From assembly GCA_016871895.1 (NCBI GenBank), contig VHBO01000005.1, positions 19,657-83,656 of the forward strand: DNA of 64,000 nt, given 5' to 3'. A program made the position numbers and the translations under genes. The notes under the pieces were generated by a model. It was not told the DNA's origin. It ran no database searches and was given only the letters and a program-made list of their open reading frames with translations. The DNA comes from Gemmatimonadota bacterium. GTDB taxonomy: Bacteria; Gemmatimonadota; Gemmatimonadetes; Gemmatimonadales; Gemmatimonadaceae. Positions 46,464 to 55,387 of this stretch are shown here, in pieces; the first letter of the stretch is position 1; every line of letters begins with the position of its first letter.

Positions 46464-47479
46464 CCTACTATCGCAGCTTCTCCACCGTCATCTCGGGGTC
46501 GGTGTCGTATCCCGCCAGCGAGAAGGGCGGGACCGTGAGCTGGAGCGAGACGGTCAACGTCAACATCGCGATCGTCGACGACCCGTTCCAGGGCGAGGTC
46601 AAGTCCCTCGGGCACCACGTTGACGCCGTCACCGGGAGCGTCGTCGCCACCGAGGCGGCGCAGATCGCCAGCAAGCAGGCGAGCGCCGCGGAGGTGGGAG
46701 CCGCCCTCACCACCGGCTTCCGCCGGCTCGTGAGCAGCGAGATCGAGCAGCAGATGGTGGAGCTCTCCACCGTCATGGCCGCACGGCTCGCCGAGCTACA
46801 GGCCTTCTCGGAACGGTGCGATGCGCTGCGCGCACAGATGCTCCTCGACTTCAAGCGCATCCAGGCGCGCTACACCAAGCTCTTCTCCGACCTCGACGCC
46901 GAACTCCGGCTGCGGGTGCGACGGCTCGACGATGTCGCGTTCGCGCTCCAGGACGAGACGTCGGCGCGCGTGCCGCTGGGCGAGCGTGCGCGCCCGGCGC
47001 TGCAGTCCACCGTGGGCGCGCAGGAGGAGGCGGCGTCGCGCGCCGCCCTCGTCGGCCACACCTTCCGCGTGCGCGCACGCGACCTGATCGGCTCGGCGCG
47101 GCGTCTCATCGCCGCCGGCGACGCCCTGCGCGGCGGCATCGGCGAGAGTGTCCGGGCCGGCGCCCGTCCCGAGGGGCGCGTCACCGTCGCCGTCCCCGTG
47201 CTCGTCGCCGAGACGGACGCCGGCGCGGCCGCGCGGCGCGTGGAGCTCCCGCCCGCACTCGCCGCGACGACGGCCGCGCCCGCGATCCGGCAGGCCGCCG
47301 ACCGTCTGCTCGACGCCGCCGGCACGTGGACCGCCCCCGCGCCGGCCGACTGGACCGCCATCCGTGCCCGCGCCGAGGATCGCCTCGCCGCCGCCGGTCT
47401 CTCCGAACGCCAGCTGCGCGTCGCGCGCACCCTGCTCGCCGCCCAATCCGTCACCGCCCCCGCCGGAGGCCCCGCATGA
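46460..47479 (+). CDS. Coiled-coil protein B of the SPFH operon, paralogue of the previous gene
   Basis: 339 residues, GTG start overlapping the previous TGA. The N-terminus has a short strand-rich segment (SGSVSYPASEKGGTVSWSET). A helical region parallel to the neighbour comes next (GHHVDAVTGSVVATEAAQIA, GFRRLVSSEIEQQ) and includes DFKRIQARYTKLFSDLD at 130-146. The pair reads as a tandem duplication with one diverged copy. The last gene shares an ATGA overlap. Confidence 0.75.
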   Translation: MTYYRSFSTVISGSVSYPASEKGGTVSWSETVNVNIAIVDDPFQGEVKSLGHHVDAVTGSVVATEAAQIASKQASAAEVGAALTTGFRRLVSSEIEQQMVELSTVMAARLAELQAFSERCDALRAQMLLDFKRIQARYTKLFSDLDAELRLRVRRLDDVAFALQDETSARVPLGERARPALQSTVGAQEEAASRAALVGHTFRVRARDLIGSARRLIAAGDALRGGIGESVRAGARPEGRVTVAVPVLVAETDAGAAARRVELPPALAATTAAPAIRQAADRLLDAAGTWTAPAPADWTAIRARAEDRLAAAGLSERQLRVARTLLAAQSVTAPAGGPA

Positions 47480-48486
47480 CCTCGCTCCAGGAACTCAGGT
47501 TCGATGGCCCGCAGGTCGTCCTGCGCAACAACGTGGTGAAGGGGCCCCTCCTCCCCCGCTCGTACGCCGAGATGGACCGTGATGTCCGCGTGGACGGCGA
47601 GGCCGTCGTGGAGGGCGCACTCTTCGCCCGCGGCCTGCTCGTCTCCGGCGGCCCGCTCACCGTGCAGGGTGCGGTCTACGCGCAGCGCGAGATCCACGTC
47701 CAGAGCGACTGCAACGAGCTCGTGCGCTTCGAGAAGGCCGTCGGCACCGCCGGCACCGTCTCCTGCCTCCCGACGACCGGCGGCGTGATCTTCGGCGCCG
47801 ACATCAACGCCGCCAACGTCACGCTCAAGCACGCGTTCGTCGCCGCCAACGTCTTCGGCGACGACGTCACCCTCGAGGACTGCGTCGTGCTCGGCGGCGT
47901 CTTCGCGTCCAAGTCGCTCGCGATGACCAACTGCGTGGTCGGCACCTTCCACGCCCCCGCCGTCCGGCTCGCGCAGGAGCTCATCCTGCTGTTGCCGGCC
48001 GGCTTCTCCGTGGAGCCGATCTCGGCGCTGCCCGGCACCCGCGTGCGCAACTTCGCCCTCGCCGACCTCGCGGCGCTCATGCGTGGCACGCCCGAGCGCG
48101 AGAACACGGGGTGGGTGCGGATGCACGTGGACCGCGAGGAGCAGCGGACCGACCTGGTGGACGAGGCCGGGAATGCGCAGGTGGTGCGCAGCTACTCGAT
48201 CGCCGCCAAGGTGCTCACCGCCGACCTGCTCGACCTCGACGCCCTGCAGAACCACTTCCTCCTCACGGCCGGGAGTCTCGGCAGCCAGATCATCCGAACC
48301 TACGAGCTCGGGGCCGGCCCTGACGGATCGCCTGTGCCGATCACGCCGGAAACACTCACTGCGTTCTTTTTTCGGCTACTCAGTGGGCAAATTGGTGCGC
48401 GTGAGCTCAGTGGACAGCTGTCTTTTGACGAAATCGTCTCAGCACTTGGTAGTACGCGGGCCGAAGGCATCGCACGCTACGAGTGA
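47476..48486 (+). CDS. Bactofilin-like polymer-forming protein of the SPFH operon
   Basis: A 336-residue protein. Residues about 30-165 form a repetitive beta-helix with hexapeptide-like rhythm (VDGEAVVEGALFARGLLVSGGPLTVQ, ANVTLKHAFVAANVFGDDVTLEDC), as in bactofilins and other polymer-forming cytoskeletal proteins. The C-terminal half is a separate domain with EELS-like helices. A shift to lower G+C affects the final segment (48361-48420 is 55% against 77% in 48061-48120). It is likely a filament or scaffold for the coupled membrane and coiled-coil proteins. ATG at 47476 overlaps the previous stop. Confidence 0.7.
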   Translation: MTSLQELRFDGPQVVLRNNVVKGPLLPRSYAEMDRDVRVDGEAVVEGALFARGLLVSGGPLTVQGAVYAQREIHVQSDCNELVRFEKAVGTAGTVSCLPTTGGVIFGADINAANVTLKHAFVAANVFGDDVTLEDCVVLGGVFASKSLAMTNCVVGTFHAPAVRLAQELILLLPAGFSVEPISALPGTRVRNFALADLAALMRGTPERENTGWVRMHVDREEQRTDLVDEAGNAQVVRSYSIAAKVLTADLLDLDALQNHFLLTAGSLGSQIIRTYELGAGPDGSPVPITPETLTAFFFRLLSGQIGARELSGQLSFDEIVSALGSTRAEGIARYE

Positions 48487-48509
48487 ACTTACCGTCGCGC
48501 TCGGACGAC

Positions 48510-50732
48510 TCAGAACGCCAACATCCGGGTGAACTTGAGCGCGAGCGTCCGCTCGCCGAGGATGCCGGTCTCAGCATTGCGCCGATCGGTGTAGACGAGG
48601 AAGACGTCGCTTAGGGGCGCATACCGGTAGTTGAGCCGCGCATTCGTCACCCACGTCGCCGACTGCGCGTTGTACTGCACGAACGCGCTCCCGAAGAGTT
48701 TCGTCGACCACGCATAGCGCACCCGCACCCGGCCGATGTCGGCGAGCACATCGCCGCTCGCGAGCGAGAGGTCGTTGCGCGTGTAGTTGAGCTCGAGCAG
48801 GAGATCGTACCGGGGACGCCACGTCACCGTCGTCCCCGCCGCCCGCCGCGTGCCATCGTAGAACCCACCAGTCGCGTACGACGCAGTGCCGTACAGGCGC
48901 CGCGCGCGACCCGTCGTGTAACTCACCTCCGCCTCACGCCACGAATAGCTCCCGGTCGGAACCGCGTATCCCGGCACCACCGTGAACGGCGCGTCGAGCC
49001 GGTCGAACTGGTCCTGCACCTCCATTTTCACGTTACCGTCGGGCTGGAAGAGGAGGTCGAGCCCCGCCTGCACCGTCCGTGTCGCGAGCGCCCCGCGCAG
49101 GTCGGCGATGTGGTCGAGCTCCACGTATGGGGCGATCTCCTGGATCCCGCGCCACTTCGGCCGCGCGTGCACACCGAGGGTAGCGTAGTACTGGTTCATA
49201 TCGGCCCGGCGGACGAACCCGATCCCGGGGTCGAAGTCCTCGGAGACGCGCTTCCACATCGCGCCGGTGTTCCAGAAGGCGTCGCGGTACGCCGCCGAGA
49301 GGCGCGCCGTGTACCCGTCGGAGCCAGCCCCAGGGCCGTCACTCGCCGCGAAATACGAATTCAGGATCAGCGCGCTGCTCGGCCGCAGGTTCGCGTCGAA
49401 CCCGTAGCTCAGGTTCTCATCCCCCGAGCCATCGGTCGCCGCACGACGCTGGACCAGCACGCCAACATCCGAGGCGTCCGAGACCTGCCGCTTCACACGC
49501 ATCACGCTGAAGTTCTCGGCGGGCAGCGCGGACGAGGCCTGCGTCTGCATATCGAGCAGCCCGAGCTCCCACGCGCCGGCACGCCCGGAGACCCGCCCAC
49601 CGCCGACGATCGGGATCGGGCGGCCGTCCGCCGTGAGGCCGATCTGCCGTGAGTTGAAGAAGGTGAAGTCGCGCGGCCCCGCCCCCATCCGATAGTTCCG
49701 CTCCTCGCTGTCCCCGAACATGAAGGAGCCCGCGTTCTCGATGAAGAACTCGCGCCGCTCCGGGAAGAAGAGGGAGAAGCGGGTGAGGTTCACCTGTTCC
49801 TGGTCCACCTCCACCTGCGAGAAGTCAGTGTTGTAGGTGAGATCGAGCGTCATCGACGGGGTGAGACCGTACTTCAGGTCGAGCCCGGCATCCTGTGCGG
49901 TGCCGAGTGCACTCGCCGGCACCTGTGCGCCGCGCGAGTCATTGCCGACGAGGTACGGCTTCAGCTGAAGGTTCCGACCCGGCCGGATCCCCTCGAGCCC
50001 CGCCATCGTCCCCGCCTTCGACATCCGATGCAACCGGTACTGCCGCTCCAGCGGCGCCCAATACGACGTCTCGTTCACCCGACGCACACGACGGATGAAG
50101 TTCACCCCCCAATCCTGCACCGGGAGCGCGCCGTCGAATCGCAGCGTGCGCATCGGGATCGAGAGCTCGGCGATCCACGACGAATCGGTCATCCGCGTGC
50201 GGAGCGTGATGATCCCCTCCCACGCCTCGACCACCGTGCGGGAGTCGTTGAACACCTGCTCGTCGCGGATCCCCCCCATCGGGTTGATCGCGAACATGAA
50301 GGCGTTGCGACGGTCGTGGAACGTGTCGAGCGCGAGCCCGAAGATGTCGCTGTCCGGCGTCTGAAAGTCCCGCTCGAGCCCCGCGCTGATGGCGCGTGAC
50401 GGCTCCGGGTCGAAGTTCTCGGCCGCCACATACAGGTGATCGTCGTCATAGAGGACGCGCACCACCGTCTTGAAGGTCGGGCATCCCCCGGTGTTCGGCA
50501 GCTGCTGCCGGAAGTCCGTCAGCACCTCGGCGCGCGCCCACTCCGCCTCATCGAGCACAGCATCAATCGTCGGCGGACGCGTCACCTTGGTCGGATGCAT
50601 CGAGGGCCGGGGTGCGAGCTCGGGGTTCACATACGCCGATAGCGCCGCGGGGCCCGCAGGGGCGGCGTCCTGCCCGCTGCCCTGGCCCAGCACCGGTGAC
50701 GCGAGCAAGAGGAAGAAGAGGGCGCCCCTCAC
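48510..50732 (-). CDS. DUF5916 protein with CBM9-like domain
   Basis: A 740-residue exported outer-membrane protein. The signal peptide (ALFFLLLASPVLGQG) precedes a carbohydrate-binding family 9-like domain (about 55-235: RPPTIDAVLDEAEWARAEVL, VRVLYDDDHLYVAAENFDPEP, FINPMGGIRDEQVFND). The long DUF5916 beta-barrel follows (FFPERREFFIENAGSFMFG, strand repeats to the C-terminal FTRMLAF). It is probably a surface ligand-binding or transport protein. GTG at 50732 overlaps the M20 gene stop (GTGA), which explains the start. Confidence 0.85.
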   Translation of the reverse strand: MRGALFFLLLASPVLGQGSGQDAAPAGPAALSAYVNPELAPRPSMHPTKVTRPPTIDAVLDEAEWARAEVLTDFRQQLPNTGGCPTFKTVVRVLYDDDHLYVAAENFDPEPSRAISAGLERDFQTPDSDIFGLALDTFHDRRNAFMFAINPMGGIRDEQVFNDSRTVVEAWEGIITLRTRMTDSSWIAELSIPMRTLRFDGALPVQDWGVNFIRRVRRVNETSYWAPLERQYRLHRMSKAGTMAGLEGIRPGRNLQLKPYLVGNDSRGAQVPASALGTAQDAGLDLKYGLTPSMTLDLTYNTDFSQVEVDQEQVNLTRFSLFFPERREFFIENAGSFMFGDSEERNYRMGAGPRDFTFFNSRQIGLTADGRPIPIVGGGRVSGRAGAWELGLLDMQTQASSALPAENFSVMRVKRQVSDASDVGVLVQRRAATDGSGDENLSYGFDANLRPSSALILNSYFAASDGPGAGSDGYTARLSAAYRDAFWNTGAMWKRVSEDFDPGIGFVRRADMNQYYATLGVHARPKWRGIQEIAPYVELDHIADLRGALATRTVQAGLDLLFQPDGNVKMEVQDQFDRLDAPFTVVPGYAVPTGSYSWREAEVSYTTGRARRLYGTASYATGGFYDGTRRAAGTTVTWRPRYDLLLELNYTRNDLSLASGDVLADIGRVRVRYAWSTKLFGSAFVQYNAQSATWVTNARLNYRYAPLSDVFLVYTDRRNAETGILGERTLALKFTRMLAF

Positions 50733-52021
50733 GGCACGAACGCGCGCACAGGGCGGATCCCATCGCCGAACGTCGTCGCCAGCAGCAGCGTCAGCTTCGT
50801 CCCCTGCAGCGCGCTTGGCCAATGCGCCCACTCACTCAGGGTGTGCTGGTCTCCGCCATACGAGCGTCCGATGGCGATGCTCGGCACCCCCGCCACCACG
50901 CCGATGTTCGCATCCGTGCTCCCGGTAGCCAGTGCCTGCTGGGCACCGGGCATCCCGAAGCGCACCCCGAGTTGCTGCTGGATGTCAATCGCCGTCTGCA
51001 CGAGCGGGTGCCGCCGCGCGTCGGCGAGCATCCGCTCCGTCCCGCCGGCGCGGTTCTTTTGCTCGATCTCGACTGTGAGGCCGACGCGCGCCCGGTCCGC
51101 CGCTTCCTGCGCGATCCGTCCGATCTGCCGATCGAGGGAATCGAGGAGCACCGGATCGGACGAGCGGAGGTCGACCGTGAAGTAGAGGTCCTGCGGGATC
51201 CCGTTGAAGATCACGCCGCCGTGCACCTGCCCCACATTGATGACCGCGCCGTTCGGGAGCGCGGGGGGCTGCAGTTGATAGATGCGCTGCACCGCGTCGG
51301 CCATCGCGAGTACTGGGGTTGGCTTCCCGCGCGACTGCAACGTGTGGGATCCGTCCGACGTGTACCGATAGCGCGTCCAGTAGATGCCGAGCGCGCCATA
51401 GCTCACTGGGCCGAGCCCGCCGTCCATCGCGATCAGGAGGTCAGGCTTGGGATTGTGATCGAACCAGTACTGCATCCCGCGCAGCCCAAGCTCTTCCTGC
51501 ACCGTCGCGACGAAGACGAGGTCCCCCTTGGTGACCACCTTCGCGGCGTTGAGTGCGCGGATGGCGGCGAGCATATTCGCCACGGAGGAGCTGTTGTCGA
51601 AGATCCCGGGGGCGCGGAGCGTGTCGCCGTCGCGCCGCACGGCGAGGTTCGTCTCGACGGCGTGCACGATGTCCATATGCGCCGCGAAGACGATTGTCGG
51701 GCCACCGCCGGTGCCCTTCCGGACCCCGGTGACGTTCCCCACGGAGTCGACGCGGACCTGCAGCCCCGCCCGCGTCATCTCCGCCTTCACGTAGGCGCCG
51801 CGCGCCTGCTCCTGCGTCGACTTCCCCACCATCTGCGCGATGCGGATCCATTCCTCGACCTGCTGCGGAAACTCCCGCTCGAGGTGGCCGAGCGCGGCCT
51901 TCACGTCGGGGCGGTTGAGGAGCGCCGGATCCCACGCGGTGGGATACGAGGGCGCTTGGGCGGTGAGGGGGGTCCCGCCGAGCGCGAGGACCAGTGCGAG
52001 AGCGAAAGAGATCAGGGGCAT
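50729..52021 (-). CDS. Exported M20 metallopeptidase (PepT-like)
   Basis: 430 residues with a signal peptide (ISFALALVLALGGTPLTAQ). Metal motifs: AHMDIVHAVE (first His/Asp), DNSSSVANM, the catalytic Glu pair QEELGLRG, AMDGG and a late STDANIG. The order matches the tripeptide-aminopeptidase-like M20 branch. It is exported, suggesting peptide salvage outside the cytoplasm. It precedes the DUF5916 protein and overlaps its start. Confidence 0.85.
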   Translation of the reverse strand: MPLISFALALVLALGGTPLTAQAPSYPTAWDPALLNRPDVKAALGHLEREFPQQVEEWIRIAQMVGKSTQEQARGAYVKAEMTRAGLQVRVDSVGNVTGVRKGTGGGPTIVFAAHMDIVHAVETNLAVRRDGDTLRAPGIFDNSSSVANMLAAIRALNAAKVVTKGDLVFVATVQEELGLRGMQYWFDHNPKPDLLIAMDGGLGPVSYGALGIYWTRYRYTSDGSHTLQSRGKPTPVLAMADAVQRIYQLQPPALPNGAVINVGQVHGGVIFNGIPQDLYFTVDLRSSDPVLLDSLDRQIGRIAQEAADRARVGLTVEIEQKNRAGGTERMLADARRHPLVQTAIDIQQQLGVRFGMPGAQQALATGSTDANIGVVAGVPSIAIGRSYGGDQHTLSEWAHWPSALQGTKLTLLLATTFGDGIRPVRAFVP

Positions 52022-52032
52022 AGGCCCCTAAC

Positions 52033-52722
52033 CTACGCGTCTTCGGCCGTCTTGGTTGACGTCACCCCGAGCCGCGGCAGCACGAACGCCGCCGCCCGCA
52101 TCCCGGCGATCGGCGCCACCCAGTAGACCCAGTGGTTCGTCCAATCCCCGGCCAGCAACGCCGGCCCGAACGACCGGGCGGGGTTCATCGAGGCCCCTGT
52201 CAGCGGCCCGGCCACCAGCACACAGAGCCCGACCGTGAGCCCCACCGCGAGCGCGGCGAAGCCGCGCGGCGTCCGTTCATCCACGCCGGCGCCGAACACC
52301 GTCGCCATCACGAGGAAGGAGGCGAGAAACTCGACGACGAAACCGCGGATCGGGTCGACCGAGAGCATCGTCATCGCGACCCCGGCGTCGCGGCCCAACA
52401 GCCAGATGGTGAGCGCGCTCCCAGCGCTGGCTCCGAGGATCTGCGCGATGAGATGCGGCGCCACCTCGCGCGACGGCAGACGCCCCGTGGACCAGAGGGC
52501 GAGGGTCACCGCCGGGTTGATCTGTGTGCCGGAGACGTGCCCGAAGGTGTAAACGAGGATCGCGACGAGCGAGGCCCAGGTGATGGCGATCCCAAGGAGG
52601 CCGAGCGCGCCCTCGCGGAGGCCATCGACCATCACCGCGCCACAGCCGAAGGTGACGAGGAGCGCCGTGCCGAGGCACTCGGCGAGGAGACGGCTCCGAA
52701 GGGATGGGGGATGTGCCGTCAT
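52033..52722 (-). CDS. MIP/aquaporin-family channel
   Basis: 229 residues, six membrane helices. The two half-repeats each carry the pore motif: INPAVTLALW (first NPA) and MNPARSFGPALL (second NPA). Also characteristic are the Glu in LAECLGT of helix 1 and SAGSAL. Water or glycerol/small solute transport; the aromatic/arginine filter suggests an aquaporin-like channel but selectivity is undecided. Its 3' end is 11 bases upstream of the M20 gene's ATG. Confidence 0.9.
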   Translation of the reverse strand: MTAHPPSLRSRLLAECLGTALLVTFGCGAVMVDGLREGALGLLGIAITWASLVAILVYTFGHVSGTQINPAVTLALWSTGRLPSREVAPHLIAQILGASAGSALTIWLLGRDAGVAMTMLSVDPIRGFVVEFLASFLVMATVFGAGVDERTPRGFAALAVGLTVGLCVLVAGPLTGASMNPARSFGPALLAGDWTNHWVYWVAPIAGMRAAAFVLPRLGVTSTKTAEDA

Positions 52723-52817
52723 CGGGAGAAACCTCGGGCGGGGGGTGAGCGTACGATGGAGGAATCCTGCGCGCGGGGGATATCTTCCGCCAGCATGCTC
52801 ACTTCCCAGAGGCCGTG

Positions 52818-54503
52818 ATGCCCGTCTCGTTCCATCGCTCCGTCCCGTCTGTCGTCGCGCTCGTCGCGCTCACCATCGCCGCGGCCCCACTCGGTGGTCC
52901 CCTCGGCGCCCAGGGCCGCGCCGGAGTGCCGACCGCGGCCCCGATGACACCCGCCGCACTCCGCACCCGGCTCGAGGCCTACACCGCCGACTCGATGCGC
53001 GGTCGCCTCACCGGTACCCCAGAACACCGCAAGGCGCTCGACTACATCGTCCGGGAGCTGACGGCGATGGGGCTCGAGCCCGCCGGGGAGAACGGCACCT
53101 TCCTGCAGCGCGTCCCGCTCGCAACCCGGAGCCTCGACACCACGCGCGCCACGCTCACCGTCGCCGGCGAGTCCCTGCGACCGTTCACCGACTACCTCCC
53201 GCGTGATAACGGCGGCCGGCCACGCAGCATCGACGGCGCCCCGGTGGTCTATGCCGGCCTCTGGGGTACGCCGACCCTCCTCGAGGGCGGCGCCGCCGTC
53301 GCCGGGAAGACGGTGGTCATCGGCGTGACGGAGGAGAACAGCTCCGTCGTCCGCCTCGAGGCGATCCGTCGCTTCTTCCCCGCCGCGGGGATCGTCATCG
53401 CCAACTTCGACCTCCTCGATCCCCAGCTGATCGCCCAGCTGACCGCCTCGGGGATGTCACTCGACGCCGGCGAGGCGGAACAGGGCCCAGAGCTCCCGGC
53501 ATACCTGCATCTCTCCCGCGCGCACGCGGCCAAGCTCCTCGGTGTCGCGAGTCTGACAGCCGCGACGCCCGGCCAGACGGCTGCCGGGATCCGCGGGAAC
53601 TTCGGCTTCCGGAATGTGCCGGCCGAGAGCTGGAACGTCGTCGCGAAGCTCACCGGAAGCGACCGGGCGCGACGCGGCCAGTACGTCGCGATCGGCGCGC
53701 ACAGCGATCACGTCGGGGTCGGCGAGCCGGTCGACCGTGACTCGCTCCGCGCCTTCAACCTCGAGTTGCGCACCAAGCAGCTCGCCAACAAGGGGGAGAT
53801 CACGCCGGAGATCTTCGCTTCGATCCGCGTGAATATGGATTCCATCCGGCGCATCCATCCGACCCCGCGGCGCGATTCCATCTTCAACGGCGCCGATGAT
53901 GACGGCTCCGGGTCGATGGGCGTCCTCGAGGTCGCGCGCGCCTTCGCGACCGCGCGCACGAAGCCGAAGCGCTCGATGCTCTTCGTCTGGCACGCCGGTG
54001 AAGAACTCGGCCTCTTCGGGTCGGAGTGGTACACCGACCATCCGACGGTCACCCGCGACAGCATCGTCGCGAATCTCAATTTCGATATGATCGGTCGCGG
54101 TGGGCCGGGCGAGGAGCCCGGCGGCGGTCCCAACTACGCGCAGCTCATCGGGTCACGCCGCCTCTCCACACAGCTGGGCGACCTCGTCGAGCAGGTGAGC
54201 CGCGAGAAGGGGTACGGGTGGGCGTTTGACTACCAGTACGACGTGGCGGGCCACCCGGAGCAGTACTACTGCCGCTCGGATCACTATATGTACGCGCGCT
54301 ACGGCATCCCGATCGTCTTCATGAGCACCGGCGGGCACGCGGACTATCACCAGGTCACCGACGAGGTCGAGTTCATCGACTTCGCGAAGCTGTCAAAGGT
54401 CTCACGTTACGCCTACGATCTCGCGCGAGCGGTGGCGGACCTGCCGGCGCGCCCGGTGGTCGACAAGCCGACGCCCGATCCGAAGGGGCAGTGCGTGCAG
54501 TGA
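52818..54503 (+). CDS. Exported M28-family aminopeptidase
   Basis: A 561-residue peptidase with a signal peptide (SVVALVALTIAAAPLGG). A PA-like insert (about 120-240) precedes the zinc peptidase core: AHSDHVG (ligands), NGADDDGSGSMG, GEELGLFGSEW with catalytic Glu, DMIGR and DYHQVTDE with the last His. The ligand set is complete. Start ATG at 52818; a GTG three bases earlier is possible. Divergent from the aquaporin gene. Confidence 0.88.
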   Translation: MPVSFHRSVPSVVALVALTIAAAPLGGPLGAQGRAGVPTAAPMTPAALRTRLEAYTADSMRGRLTGTPEHRKALDYIVRELTAMGLEPAGENGTFLQRVPLATRSLDTTRATLTVAGESLRPFTDYLPRDNGGRPRSIDGAPVVYAGLWGTPTLLEGGAAVAGKTVVIGVTEENSSVVRLEAIRRFFPAAGIVIANFDLLDPQLIAQLTASGMSLDAGEAEQGPELPAYLHLSRAHAAKLLGVASLTAATPGQTAAGIRGNFGFRNVPAESWNVVAKLTGSDRARRGQYVAIGAHSDHVGVGEPVDRDSLRAFNLELRTKQLANKGEITPEIFASIRVNMDSIRRIHPTPRRDSIFNGADDDGSGSMGVLEVARAFATARTKPKRSMLFVWHAGEELGLFGSEWYTDHPTVTRDSIVANLNFDMIGRGGPGEEPGGGPNYAQLIGSRRLSTQLGDLVEQVSREKGYGWAFDYQYDVAGHPEQYYCRSDHYMYARYGIPIVFMSTGGHADYHQVTDEVEFIDFAKLSKVSRYAYDLARAVADLPARPVVDKPTPDPKGQCVQ

Positions 54504-54547
54504 CGGTGCGGCGGAGGGCGTGAAGACACGCCCTCCGCACAGCGCGC

Positions 54548-54733
54548 TCACCGCCGGAACGGGTCGCTGAACCGCAGATCCGCCGCGAGCGCGTCGTCGG
54601 TCAGCGTCCGCAGGAACGCCACCAACCCGGCCTTCTCCGCCACCGTGAGGTTGAGCCGCCGTGGGATCCCGCTCGGCGGCCCGCCCGGTGTGAGCGGCGG
54701 GAGCATCAGACGTGGATCAAGCATTGCGCTCAC
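54548..54733 (-). pseudogene. C-terminal fragment of a cytochrome c peroxidase/MauG-like gene
   Basis: A 61-residue frame whose LTVAEKAGLVAFLRTLTDD and FSDPF end are characteristic of the last segment of di-haem cytochrome c peroxidases. Haem motifs and the rest of the protein are missing. The frame begins with a GTG just where low-GC DNA starts, so the gene was probably cut off rather than being a short gene. It could be read as an orphan frame with no function. Confidence 0.7.
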
Positions 54734-55122
54734 ATTAGATGTAAAAGCAATGGAGCGAGTTGTAAGCGCCTGCTTGAGATAGAATAAGAAAGCTAAGAGA
54801 AGGCAGCTTAGGAATGTTATAATGTGATTGCTGCTACCACGAAAAAGGGGTGCTGCGCCGGCGCAGCACCCCTTTCTCTTTCCGAATGCAAAGGTGGTTG
54901 GGTTGCAGACTGAATGTAGCAGAAAATGCGCACTAACCGAACACGCCAGCGTGAGGTGGTAGTCTCACGCTAGTATATCGAATGCGAATAGGCGCTATTG
55001 TCTCACAATCGCAGGAACCTGAAAGGCGGTGAAGTGACAATCACCCCGCGAAGAATAAAGACTTATGCGAGTTCCTTCAGAACCAGGTCGTGTGTCACCA
55101 CGTGGAAATAAGAGATATCTTA
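54734..55122. other. Low-GC gene-free stretch containing a terminator
   Basis: No credible gene. This region is visibly AT-richer than its surroundings (54781-54840 is 38% G+C), with no ORF of family character. It carries the perfect palindrome listed separately. It separates a gene fragment from a recombinase remnant and appears to be leftover element or accessory DNA. Confidence 0.6.
54844..54875. terminator. Perfect bidirectional terminator palindrome
   Basis: A 32-base perfect palindrome with 16-base arms (AAAGGGGTGCTGCGCC and its complement). A-rich sequence precedes it and a CT/TTT-rich run follows, giving a stem with T-rich ends on both strands, the classical form of a bidirectional Rho-independent terminator. 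It stands alone in the low-GC segment. Confidence 0.8.
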
Positions 55123-55387
55123 AAATGAGAAAACATTCTGAAAGTCATCCAGGCGCGCAGCGAGATTCACCCTGTCATAGTAGACACTCAGTGTGTTGAT
55201 GCTGCGATGGCGGGTGAATTTGCTTGTAGTGATGACGTCGAAACCATTCTCCAAAAGCGACGAAGTGAAATACTTGCGCCAAGCGTGAACATTTGCTTTC
55301 AAACGACAGCGGCGATGCACCTGCTGAACAATGTTATGCACCTGAACTGTTGAGAGATGACCAGTGCGAGAACGTGAAGCGAAGCAT
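55123..55387 (-). pseudogene. Tyrosine recombinase C-terminal remnant
   Basis: The minus-strand frame ending at the TAA at 55120-55122 has HAWRKYFTSSLLENG and TRHRSINTLSVYYDRV, matching the C-terminal catalytic part of phage-type integrases: the H-x-x-R motif, then the H...Y nucleophile region. Its 5' part merges into the frame of the polysaccharide deacetylase at about 55388, so the recombinase N-terminus (core-binding domain, first catalytic Arg) is missing. Evidence is the sequence pattern; the mechanism is inferred. Confidence 0.75.
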
